DNA of 6,726 nucleotides from assembly GCA_031286005.1 (NCBI GenBank), contig JAITVC010000094.1, positions 1-6,726 on the forward strand. Direction: 5' to 3'. Below, in pieces: positions 1 through 6,331 of the stretch (the first letter of the stretch is position 1; every line of letters starts with the position of its first letter). This stretch comes from Bacteroidales bacterium. Lineage in GTDB: Bacteria > Bacteroidota > Bacteroidia > Bacteroidales > P3. A program made the position numbers and the translations under genes. The notes below the pieces were generated by a model. The model was not told the origin of the DNA. It did not search any database and saw only the letters and a list, made by a program, of their open reading frames with translations.

Positions 1-78
1 CGGCTTCATCAAGGTACTGTATTTCGGTCCGAGTCGTTTGAAATTTGCTTTGATATTTTTAGTCAAAAATACCGTCTA
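1..78 (-). pseudogene. ileS: ileS continuation beyond the in-frame TAG (partial)
   Basis: Reading on in the ileS frame past the TAG gives 25 codons to the window edge, ending KANFKRLGPKYSTLMKP. This resembles the conserved K-x-NFK-x-LGPKYG segment that begins the C-terminal tail of long IleRS proteins. Adding one G at the GG next to the stop (plus-strand 79-80) and removing one T from the T5 run (plus-strand 65-69) would turn the junction into EFL-RVDGIL-TKNIK, which fits the family better than the observed EFLR-stop-TVFLTKNIK. This suggests two compensating homopolymer length errors or mutations. True readthrough is the alternative. The gene extends leftward out of the window. Confidence 0.75.
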
Positions 79-2919
79 CCTAAGGAATTCTATGGTTTTA
101 ATATTGACTTCGGATAAAATAAAATGCGAAATATTTTCGATTTGCGTTTGCAAATGTTTGGTCATCACCGGAATCAGAATCTTCTGTAAGGGTTGACGCA
201 CGCGAATATTCGAACGTTTGCGCAACGACAATACCATGGATGAAATTTGTTGCGCCAATTGCATACGTTCTTCCAATGCCTTATCAACAACTTTTTCGTC
301 ATACGTAGAAAAATCCGTTAAATGCACAGATTTGAACGCTTCTTTATGGGTCGCGTTATTCAAATCCAAATACAACCGTTCGGCGAAAAACGGTGCAATC
401 GGCGACATTAATTTCGCAATCACATTTAAGCAAGTATACAACGTTTGATACGCCGAAATCTTATCATCCGAATAATCGCCTTTCCAAAAACGGCGACGGC
501 ACAGGCGCACATACCAATTGCTCAAATGTGCATCCACAAAATCCTGAATAGCACGTCCTGCTTTGGTTGGCTCGTAATCGGCATAACATTCATCCACAAA
601 TTTAATCAACGTATTCAATTCGGATAAAATCCAACGGTCGATTTCAGGGCGTTTATCTATCGCAATATCCGCTTCTTTGTAAGTGAATTTATCAATATTG
701 GCATACAATGCGAAGAAGCTATACGTGTTGTAAAGCGTGCCGAAAAACTTGCGTTGAACTTCTGCAATACCTTCGATGTCGAATTTCAAATTATCCCACG
801 GCTGTGCGTTTGTAATCATATACCAACGTGTGGCATCAGGACCGTATTTTCCAATCGTTGCAAATGGATCCACACCATTGCCCAAACGTTTCGACATTTT
901 GTTGCCGTTTTTGTCCAATACCAAACCATTCGACACAACGGCTTTGTAAGCCACCGAATCGAACAACATCGTTGCAATTGCATGAAGCGTAAAGAACCAA
1001 CCACGTGTTTGATCCACACCTTCTGCAATGAAATCCGCCGGATACACACCTTTCAAATCCGTTTCAAACGGATAGTGATATTGTGCATAAGGCATTGAAC
1101 CCGAATCAAACCAAACGTCAATCAAGTCCGTTTCTCGGAACATCTTTTGTCCGCTTGGCGATACCAACACAATTTCATCCACGTATGGACGGTGAATATC
1201 GAACGTGTCGTAATTTTCTTTGGAGAAATCTTTTGCTTTGAAATCCTTTAACGGCGAAGCTTTCATGAATCCTGCCGAAATAGACTTTTCGATTTCCTGT
1301 TGCAAGTGTTCCACCGAACCAATACAGATTTGTTCTGTGCGGTCTTCGGTTGTCCAAATAGGCAAAGGCACACCCCAATAGCGGCTGCGCGACAAATTCC
1401 AATCCACCAGATTTTCGAGCCAATTGCCAAAACGCCCGGTTCCCGTGGCTTCGGGCTTCCAATAAATGGTTTTATTCAACTCAATCATGCGCTCTTTGAA
1501 CGCTGTGGTTTTGATAAACCACGAATCCAACGGATAGTACAAAATCGGCTTATCTGTACGCCAACAATGCGGATACGAGTGTTCGTATTTTTCAGATTTA
1601 AAGGCTTTGTTTTCGTGCTTCAACTTTACCACAATATCCACATCAACCGACACTGTCGTTTTCGGATCATAATTCGGGTCGTATTCCGGTTTCACAAACC
1701 GGCCTGCAAATTCGCCCATTTCAGCAACAAAACGGCCCGTTTTATCCACCATTGTCAAGGCTCCAATGCCGTTTTGCTTGGCCACACGGAAGTCATCCGC
1801 ACCAAAACTCGGTGCAATATGAACGATACCTGTTCCGTCTTCTGTTGTAACGAAATCGCCCGTAATCACACGGAATGCGTCGCCCTCTTCGGGTTGTGCA
1901 TAGGGCATCAATTGTTCGTAGCGGCAACCGGCTAAATCACTACCTTTCCATTCGCCAACGATTTGATAAGGCAAGTTCTTCTTATCTTCCGAAAGAACTA
2001 ACGCATCGACACTCTCAACCAAATTTTTCGGGTCAAAATATTTCGACAATGTATCTTTTCCAAGAATAACCGTAATCGGTGCAAACGTGTATGGATTAAA
2101 CGTTTTAACCATCACGTAAGTAATATTCTTTCCAACGCAAAGGGCGGTATTGGAAGGCAATGTCCAAGGGGTTGTCGTCCATGCGAGGAAAAACAAATCG
2201 CCGAATGTTCCGCTGTTACAAGGGGATTCCTCACTGCGTTCGGAATGACGGAATAGAGCTTCTGATTCGTTGTTGCGAACAATCTTGAATTGCGCCACGG
2301 CCGTATTATCTTTCACATTGCGATAACAGCCCGGTTGGTTGAGTTCGTGCGTACTCAATCCGGTTCCGGCAGCAGGCGAATAGGGCTGAATGGTATAGCC
2401 TTTGTAGAGCAGTCCTTTTTTATAAAGTTCGCTCAACAAATACCAAACAGTTTCTATGTATTTGTTTTCGTACGTGATATAAGGGTCATTCAAATCTACC
2501 CAATAGCCCATCTTTTTGGTCAAATCGTCCCAAAGATCAGTGTATTTCATCACTTCTTTGCGGCATTCTTTATTGTAATCTTCAACCGAAATAGTCTTGC
2601 CAATATCTTCTTTTGTGATGCCCAATTTCTTCTCAACGCCTATTTCCACGGGCAATCCATGCGTGTCCCATCCCGCTTTGCGTGTTACATGAAACCCTTT
2701 GAGCGTTTTATAGCGGCAAAAAATATCCTTAATCGCACGTGCCATCACGTGATGAATGCCCGGAACGCCGTTAGCGGATGGAGGCCCTTCGTAAAACACA
2801 AATGGCGTGCAGCCTTTACGGATTTCCAAACTTTCGTGAAAGATATTCTGGTCTTCCCAAAATTTCAAGACCTCTTCGCCAATGCGGGTTAAATTAAGAT
2901 GTTTGTACTCGTTATACAT
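76..2919 (-). CDS. ileS: Isoleucyl-tRNA synthetase, reading frame interrupted near 3' end
   Basis: Cytoplasmic class I aminoacyl-tRNA synthetase that charges tRNA-Ile with isoleucine and edits mischarged valine. Visible landmarks from the ATG at 2917-2919: PPSANGVPGIHHV (residues 46-58, HIGH-region variant), GWDTHGLPVE (83-92), editing-domain WTTTPWTLPSN (247-257) and GTGIVHIAP (362-370) followed by DD at 375-376, WNLSRSRYWG (507-516), DQTRGWF (636-642), KMSKR (674-678), then a helical anticodon-binding region from about 755. The frame stops at a TAG (76-78) after 947 residues. Synthetases of this long type usually have over 1,100 residues, and family-like sequence continues in the same frame beyond the TAG, so the 3' end is either broken or misread. 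Residues 224-233 derive from an inserted dispersed repeat. Identity is very secure; whether the product is intact is not. Confidence 0.95.
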   Translation of the reverse strand: MYNEYKHLNLTRIGEEVLKFWEDQNIFHESLEIRKGCTPFVFYEGPPSANGVPGIHHVMARAIKDIFCRYKTLKGFHVTRKAGWDTHGLPVEIGVEKKLGITKEDIGKTISVEDYNKECRKEVMKYTDLWDDLTKKMGYWVDLNDPYITYENKYIETVWYLLSELYKKGLLYKGYTIQPYSPAAGTGLSTHELNQPGCYRNVKDNTAVAQFKIVRNNESEALFRHSERSEESPCNSGTFGDLFFLAWTTTPWTLPSNTALCVGKNITYVMVKTFNPYTFAPITVILGKDTLSKYFDPKNLVESVDALVLSEDKKNLPYQIVGEWKGSDLAGCRYEQLMPYAQPEEGDAFRVITGDFVTTEDGTGIVHIAPSFGADDFRVAKQNGIGALTMVDKTGRFVAEMGEFAGRFVKPEYDPNYDPKTTVSVDVDIVVKLKHENKAFKSEKYEHSYPHCWRTDKPILYYPLDSWFIKTTAFKERMIELNKTIYWKPEATGTGRFGNWLENLVDWNLSRSRYWGVPLPIWTTEDRTEQICIGSVEHLQQEIEKSISAGFMKASPLKDFKAKDFSKENYDTFDIHRPYVDEIVLVSPSGQKMFRETDLIDVWFDSGSMPYAQYHYPFETDLKGVYPADFIAEGVDQTRGWFFTLHAIATMLFDSVAYKAVVSNGLVLDKNGNKMSKRLGNGVDPFATIGKYGPDATRWYMITNAQPWDNLKFDIEGIAEVQRKFFGTLYNTYSFFALYANIDKFTYKEADIAIDKRPEIDRWILSELNTLIKFVDECYADYEPTKAGRAIQDFVDAHLSNWYVRLCRRRFWKGDYSDDKISAYQTLYTCLNVIAKLMSPIAPFFAERLYLDLNNATHKEAFKSVHLTDFSTYDEKVVDKALEERMQLAQQISSMVLSLRKRSNIRVRQPLQKILIPVMTKHLQTQIENISHFILSEVNIKTIEFLR
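2209..2252 (-). repeat. Dispersed CATTCCGAACGCAGTGAGGA repeat inside ileS
   Basis: On the minus strand this stretch contains CATTCCGAACGCAGTGAGGA, read in the ileS frame as RHSERSEESP (residues 224-233). From memory, this DNA motif and its peptide recur in many unrelated bacterial proteins and intergenic regions, as a partly palindromic dispersed repeat. The typical opposite arm is not clearly preserved here; only a fragment (GGAACATTCGG) remains. The segment lies between the AQFKIV strand and WTTTPWTLPSN, at the edge of the editing domain. Boundaries are approximate. It keeps the frame open and looks like an insertion of roughly 15-20 residues. Confidence 0.65.
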
Positions 2920-2952
2920 TTAAATTATTTTGGTTTACAAAAAAAGATTTTG

Positions 2953-2960
2953 CAAAGATA
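2953..2960 (-). promoter_or_regulatory. Putative ileS promoter, -7 element TATCTTTG
   Basis: The minus strand reads TATCTTTGC about 33 bases upstream of the ileS ATG, a full match to the Bacteroidota TAnnTTTG element. The expected TTG about 20 bases further upstream is not present; only TTT lies there, within the AT-rich 7-bp repeat. The motif TTCTCAATT sits 8 bp upstream of the -7 element. No Shine-Dalgarno sequence is seen before the ATG. Confidence 0.6.
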
Positions 2961-2972
2961 CACATTTTAATT

Positions 2973-3000
2973 GAGAATTGAAAATTGAAAATTGAAAATT
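2973..3000. repeat. Four 7-bp tandem units (GAAAATT)
   Basis: One GAGAATT followed by three GAAAATT units. It overlaps the place where the -33 region of the ileS promoter should be, so copy-number change here could alter ileS expression. That effect is inferred. Confidence 0.8.
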
Positions 3001-3003
3001 GTA

Positions 3004-3020
3004 TACTAAAAATTTTAGTA
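3004..3020. promoter_or_regulatory. Palindrome TACTAAAA-A-TTTTAGTA
   Basis: Perfect inverted repeat with 8-bp arms around a single central base, between the 7-bp repeats and the 42-bp array. It has the form of a dimeric regulator's binding site, but no regulator is known for it and AT-rich palindromes arise easily by chance. Confidence 0.3.
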
Positions 3021-3022
3021 GC

Positions 3023-3232
3023 ACTGACAAATTGTCATGTTTTTGGTCTTCTACCTCGGCAAAAACTGCCAAATTGTCATGTTTTAGGCTTCCGCCCTCG
3101 GCCGCTACCATCAAGTAGCCCTACATGGAGGTTTCGCCCCGGGGCACTACCATCAAGTTACCCTACATGAAGGTTTCGCCCCGGGGCGAAACCGTCATGT
3201 AGCCCTACGCGAGACTTTCGCCCGAAGTTTTC
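3023..3232 (+). repeat. Tandem array of five diverged 42-bp units
   Basis: Units start at exactly 42-bp intervals: 3023, 3065, 3107, 3149 and 3191. Each begins AC(T/C) and has a CAA or TCA near the start. Units 1 and 2 share AAATTGTCATGTTTT and CCTCGGC. Units 3 and 4 are nearly identical (ACCATCAAGT, CCCTACATG, AGGTTTCGCCCCGGGGC). Unit 5 has GTAGCCCTACG and TTTCGCCC. Local foldback sequences include GACAAATTGTC in unit 1 and GTAGCCCTAC in units 3 and 5. GC content is much higher than in the AT-rich flanks. No protein role is likely. Confidence 0.85.
3172..3193. repeat. 22-bp perfect palindrome centred on CCCCGGGG
   Basis: Spanning the junction of the fourth and fifth 42-bp units, this stretch equals its own reverse complement over 22 bases, with core TTTCGCCCCGGGGCGAAA. 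It could form a very stable hairpin or cruciform. It is not placed as a terminator, because genes diverge from both sides and no T-tract follows on either strand. Confidence 0.85.
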
Positions 3233-3241
3233 ATTCTCAAT

Positions 3242-3288
3242 TAACTTTGTTGAGGGCTTCTCCGTTCTCAATTTTTTTTGTACCTTTG
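3242..3288 (+). promoter_or_regulatory. Putative promoter region of the 3316 gene
   Basis: TACCTTTG at 3281-3288 matches the Bacteroidota -7 element and lies 27 bases before the ATG. Upstream at the right distance there is only TTC (3258-3260, spacing 20), a weak -33. A second -7-like element, TAACTTTG, occurs at 3242-3249. TTCTCAATT lies 7 bp before TACCTTTG, and another copy (3234-3242) overlaps the start of TAACTTTG. Confidence 0.6.
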
Positions 3289-3315
3289 CAAATCACAATA
3301 GAAAAATTAAGAAAA

Positions 3316-3822
3316 ATGAAAAAAGCATTAGTTGTAATAGACATTCAAAATGATATTACAAAAAATTATAAGGAAGTTATTGACAATATAAATAAAGCCA
3401 TTGATTGGGCTACGAATAATGACATTCACGTTGTTTATATACGACACGAAAATTTATCGGACGGCACAAGGACTTTTAAGCCCAATACACGCGGGGCAGA
3501 ATTGGTTCCGGATTTGAAAATAGTTTCAAATAATGTTTTCACAAAATACAAAGGAAACGCATTAACAAGTGAGGCGTTTGCAGACTTTATCGGTAAAAAC
3601 GGAATAGATGAATTCTACCTAACCGGAGCCGATGCGGTTGCTTGCGTAAAATCGACCAGCTACAACTTGGCTAAGGCAAATTACAACGTGAATGTTTTAT
3701 CGGATTGCGTTACAAGCTACGATAAACGAAAAATTCCCGAAATGCTGCAATATTACGAAAGCAAAGGCTGTAAAGTAATTAGTTTGAATGAGCTGTTAGG
3801 ACTTAAAAATACTGTAATATAA
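3316..3822 (+). CDS. Cysteine hydrolase, isochorismatase family
   Basis: Predicted cytoplasmic alpha/beta hydrolase-like enzyme of 168 residues. The likely catalytic triad is Asp9 in ALVVIDIQNDI, Lys77 in FTKYKGNAL and Cys110 in GADAVACVKST, in the usual order and spacing for isochorismatase/nicotinamidase-like enzymes. The family hydrolyses amides or vinyl ethers such as nicotinamide or isochorismate; the substrate here cannot be read from sequence. The ATG at 3316 is chosen over an upstream in-frame start at 3247, because the promoter lies between them and the family normally begins with a few residues before the VVIDIQNDI strand. The leader before the ATG is A-rich with no clear Shine-Dalgarno sequence. 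The stop is TAA, and the next gene starts 19 bp later on the same strand, so the two are probably co-transcribed. Confidence 0.88.
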   Translation: MKKALVVIDIQNDITKNYKEVIDNINKAIDWATNNDIHVVYIRHENLSDGTRTFKPNTRGAELVPDLKIVSNNVFTKYKGNALTSEAFADFIGKNGIDEFYLTGADAVACVKSTSYNLAKANYNVNVLSDCVTSYDKRKIPEMLQYYESKGCKVISLNELLGLKNTVI

Positions 3823-3841
3823 ACATTAAAACAACAAAACC

Positions 3842-4252
3842 ATGACTTTTGAATTATTTATCAATTTCAACGGCAATTGCCGCGAGGCCGTAGAATTTTA
3901 CGCCAAAGTTTTTAGAACGGAACTTCGCCCGATGATGACTTTCGGCGATTCGCCGGCAGACCCAAACAATCCGTATCCGGAAAATGAGCGCAATTGGATC
4001 ATGTACACCGATTTGCAGATTGGCGACAAACTCATTATGTTCATGGATATGACATCAAGTTACCCGTTTGTTGCAGGAAACAACATCACGCCGACCATCA
4101 ACGTTACCGACAAAGCTGAAGTTGATCGTTTGTTCAACGAGTTAAGCGAAGGTGGCATAGTATTTATGCCACCGCAAAAAACATTTTTTAGCGAATATTA
4201 TGCCATGCTTACTGATAAATTTGGTATTATTTGGCATATTCTTTTGCCGTGA
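3842..4252 (+). CDS. VOC superfamily protein, PhnB/YjdN-like
   Basis: A 136-residue protein of the glyoxalase/bleomycin-resistance fold. The opening strand and helix LFINFNGNCREAVEFYAKVF (residues 5-24), the central DLQIGDKLIMFMD segment (57-69), the second-module strand TPTINVTDKAEVDRLFNEL (83-101) and the ending DKFGIIWHILLP (125-136) match the PhnB-like subgroup. These proteins are often annotated as demethylubiquinone methyltransferase-like, but their reactions are mostly unknown, and no substrate is claimed here. It starts 19 bp after the hydrolase gene, and its TGA overlaps the GTG of the next gene, which places it in the middle of a three-gene transcription unit. Confidence 0.88.
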   Translation: MTFELFINFNGNCREAVEFYAKVFRTELRPMMTFGDSPADPNNPYPENERNWIMYTDLQIGDKLIMFMDMTSSYPFVAGNNITPTINVTDKAEVDRLFNELSEGGIVFMPPQKTFFSEYYAMLTDKFGIIWHILLP

Positions 4253-4830
4253 AAACCAATCCCAATACCCTAACCGCCGAACAAATCGGTAAACTCTTCC
4301 CGATTCGGATTGTGCCTTACAATCCGGATTGGGAAGCGCTTTTTGAAAAGGAACGTGTCGTTTTGATAGAGGCGTTGGGACAAGATAGTGTACTTAATAT
4401 TGAGCATTTCGGCAGCACTTCTGTTGAGGGGCTTGCTGCAAAACCAACGATTGATATTTTAGTTGAAGTACCCGATTTAAACGATGAAATCAAGCAGGCT
4501 ATAACTGAAAAGTTGAACCCGCTTGGCTACGGAAATATGCACAATGCCGAAAAAGAAAACGAAATGACGTTTGGTAAGGGCTATGACGAAAACTACACAC
4601 ATGCAACAAGCTACCACGTGCATATCCGCCAAAAAGGCCATACCAAACAAGACGAAATCTATTTCCGCGATTACCTGCGCCAAAATATAGATGCCAGAGA
4701 TGCTTACGCAAAATTAAAACACACATTAGCCCAAAAACACCAATTTAATCGGGAGGATTACACGCAAGCCAAATCCGAATTTGTCATAAAATACACCGAA
4801 CTGCAAAAAAACATAAAATTGTTCAAATAA
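4249..4830 (+). CDS. GrpB/UPF0157 family protein (nucleotidyltransferase fold)
   Basis: Predicted cytoplasmic protein of 193 residues. Family landmarks are FPIRIVPYNPDWEALFEKE (residues 17-35), HFGSTSVEGLAAKPTIDI (53-70) with the GST loop and a following Asp69 typical of nucleotidyltransferase folds, and SYHVHI (121-126). The biochemical role of this family is not established. The GTG at 4249 is preferred: it overlaps the previous stop in a GTGA, suggesting translational coupling, and leaves a short N-terminus before EQIGKLFP. An in-frame TTG at 4231 would add six residues and a longer overlap. The end of the coding sequence contains the -33 element of the crcB promoter. Confidence 0.88.
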   Translation: MKTNPNTLTAEQIGKLFPIRIVPYNPDWEALFEKERVVLIEALGQDSVLNIEHFGSTSVEGLAAKPTIDILVEVPDLNDEIKQAITEKLNPLGYGNMHNAEKENEMTFGKGYDENYTHATSYHVHIRQKGHTKQDEIYFRDYLRQNIDARDAYAKLKHTLAQKHQFNREDYTQAKSEFVIKYTELQKNIKLFK

Positions 4831-4849
4831 AATAAAATTCGTATCTTTG
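4819..4849 (+). promoter_or_regulatory. crcB promoter, TTG-N20-TATCTTTG
   Basis: TTG at 4819-4821 and TATCTTTG at 4842-4849 are separated by 20 bp, a full match to the Bacteroidota housekeeping promoter. The -33 element lies inside the last codons of the GrpB-family gene. Transcripts would carry a leader of about 55 bases before crcB. Confidence 0.8.
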
Positions 4850-4894
4850 CAGAAGATTATCAAATAAATCATTCATCACAACTAAAAAACAATA

Positions 4895-4900
4895 AGAGGA
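4895..4900 (+). promoter_or_regulatory. Shine-Dalgarno-like AGAGGA before crcB
   Basis: AGAGGA ends 10 bases before the ATG at 4911. It is the clearest ribosome-binding-like sequence in the window and supports that start codon. Confidence 0.5.
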
Positions 4901-4910
4901 TAAAAGTCAA

Positions 4911-5276
4911 ATGAAAGTGTTGTTCATCATCGGAGTGGGGAGTTTTATCGGTGGAGCAGCACGCTATTTGGTGTCGTTGCTCGTACAAGCCAAAACGACC
5001 GGCCACTTTCCCTTCGGCACGTTGATTGTAAACGTTATCGGATGTTTTTGCATAGGACTTGTTTTTGGTATTTTCGATAAAGGTCAACTATCGCAAGAAT
5101 GGAAACTATTTCTCGTTACAGGACTCTTGGGCGGTTTCACCACCTTTTCTGCATTCTCAAACGAGACCATTATGCTGTTCCGAACCGGACAAATCGGTTA
5201 TGCCATGCTATATGTCCTTGCAAGCGTGATTTTAGGTTTGATGGCTACTTATGCGGCTTATGTACTGGCTAAATGA
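4911..5276 (+). CDS. crcB: Fluoride channel CrcB/FluC
   Basis: Small inner-membrane protein of 121 residues with four predicted membrane segments (about 3-25, 35-55, 65-87 and 96-119). In this family, antiparallel dimers form a fluoride-selective channel that lowers cytoplasmic fluoride. Signature residues are present: GGAARY with Arg18, FPFGTLIVNVIG with Asn41, and GLLGGFTTFSAFSNE, which holds the Gly-Thr sodium-site region and the phenylalanines F79 and F82. The length is normal. It has its own strong promoter. The usual fluoride riboswitch is not recognisable in the short leader. The following membrane gene starts 10 bp after the TGA stop, implying an operon. Confidence 0.94.
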   Translation: MKVLFIIGVGSFIGGAARYLVSLLVQAKTTGHFPFGTLIVNVIGCFCIGLVFGIFDKGQLSQEWKLFLVTGLLGGFTTFSAFSNETIMLFRTGQIGYAMLYVLASVILGLMATYAAYVLAK

Positions 5277-5286
5277 AAAAAGACAG

Positions 5287-6330
5287 ATGATTTTGAAACA
5301 CTTTACCCACAATTTCCTCGAAAACGAGTACTTCCTTTCACGGCATAAAAATTCTTTCTTCTCGGCGCTTACCGTAGGCTTGTGCATCATAGCAGCCTGT
5401 TGGTTTGAGTTGGGCTTCTTGGCCAGCGGTTTAATCATCGGCGCACAAAGCATCACAGGGATAAACCGTCAAGGTGCTTTTCGCATCCGGTTGCGATTAT
5501 CGTTTATGGCGGTATTTGTGCTGTCGGGAGCGGCAGTGTTGGGTGCTGTGGCGGCAATGGGCTATTTTCCGTTCGCATTGCTGTCAGCTGTACTGTTTGC
5601 GTTTCTGTTGGGCTGTTGTCGACAATGGTTTCCGCTCAACTGGCCGGATATTGTGATCCCTTCCGGAGTGATTTTCTTTCTGAATTACACCACGCCGATG
5701 GTGTGGATGACCTTTGGCGGTGCGGTGGCAGGGTTTGGGCTCGAATTGTTGCTCGGACTTGCCGTTTACATCAAACGGTATAACAATCATAAAATGATAT
5801 TCGCACCAACACCGGAGAAACTACCACTGCCGCCCGATGTGCCAGACAAAACCATACTCGGTTTAAAAGAATATCTGTTTACATACAGTCTCGAATTGAG
5901 TTTGGTACTCATTGCCGGATTCTTTATCATACGCTACAAAATTGCCGACTATCCACACATTTATTGGATTCCGCTCACAGCCATCATCGTGCTCAAAGTA
6001 GGCCGGCGGGCTACCTTAAAAAGAGTGTTCGAGCGCACCGCAGGCACACTTGCCGGATGCTTGCTCGGCAGCGGCATTTTATATTTACAAATGGGATTTA
6101 TTGTGGAATCGGTGGCGATGGTCGCTTGCATTTATTTGTTCATCTACTATCTAAAAAACAACTATATGGTGGCAGCAGTGTTCATCACAACGTTTATTTT
6201 ATTGCTGTTGCACGAAGGCAACTTGCCCACTTCGTTCCTGATGACAGGCGAACGCTTAATCTTCACCCTAATGGGCGGTATATTAGCCACGCTTGTTTCA
6301 CTAATTTTCTTAAAAAAGGAAAGACTTTAA
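5287..6330 (+). CDS. FUSC-family integral membrane protein (putative efflux)
   Basis: Inner-membrane protein of 347 residues, with two bundles of hydrophobic segments (about 25-162 and 197-342) separated by a polar, proline-rich linker (172-190, APTPEKLPLPPDVPDK). The second bundle contains VGRRATLKRVFERTAGTLAG (238-257), the basic-then-GTxxG pattern of FUSC domains, which occur in fusaric-acid and aromatic-acid exporters and YccS-like proteins. It is shorter than YccS proteins, which have about 700 residues. Substrate unknown. The ATG at 5287 is chosen because it lies just after the crcB stop; in-frame ATGs at 5251 and 5260 would overlap crcB. Coupling to crcB suggests a role in ion or toxic-anion tolerance, which is inferred. 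The stop codon directly abuts the hairpin repeat array. Confidence 0.82.
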   Translation: MILKHFTHNFLENEYFLSRHKNSFFSALTVGLCIIAACWFELGFLASGLIIGAQSITGINRQGAFRIRLRLSFMAVFVLSGAAVLGAVAAMGYFPFALLSAVLFAFLLGCCRQWFPLNWPDIVIPSGVIFFLNYTTPMVWMTFGGAVAGFGLELLLGLAVYIKRYNNHKMIFAPTPEKLPLPPDVPDKTILGLKEYLFTYSLELSLVLIAGFFIIRYKIADYPHIYWIPLTAIIVLKVGRRATLKRVFERTAGTLAGCLLGSGILYLQMGFIVESVAMVACIYLFIYYLKNNYMVAAVFITTFILLLLHEGNLPTSFLMTGERLIFTLMGGILATLVSLIFLKKERL

Positions 6331-6331
6331 C

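Larger units (their letters stand above)
2967..3244. other. Intergenic repeat block with imperfect terminal inverted repeats
   Basis: The left edge TTAATTGAGAATTGAAAA (2967-2984) and the right edge TTTTCATTCTCAATTAA (3228-3244) are inverted copies differing by a single-base indel. Between them lie the 7-bp tandem repeat, a 17-bp palindrome and the five-unit 42-bp array. No convincing protein-coding gene is present; the open frame on the plus strand simply follows the repeat period of 14 codons. A non-autonomous mobile element is possible, but no target-site duplication was recognised and the edges are low-complexity, so this is only a description of structure. Confidence 0.45.

Noticed and set aside
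76..90. Programmed frameshift at CTTAGG before the ileS TAG (a yeast Ty1-like slippery site)
   Set aside because: Both alternative frames reach a stop within a few codons, so a single shift does not restore the protein.
1300..1935. Plus-strand open frames across ileS (for example 1300-1935 and 2290-2892)
   Set aside because: They are antisense shadows of the well-supported ileS coding sequence, with no recognisable domains.
2985..3170. Plus-strand open frame over the left array
   Set aside because: Composition and repeat come from 42-bp units; there is no promoter position, conserved motif or start signal.
4850..4910. Fluoride riboswitch before crcB
   Set aside because: The short AT-rich leader has none of the expected conserved blocks as far as can be judged by eye.
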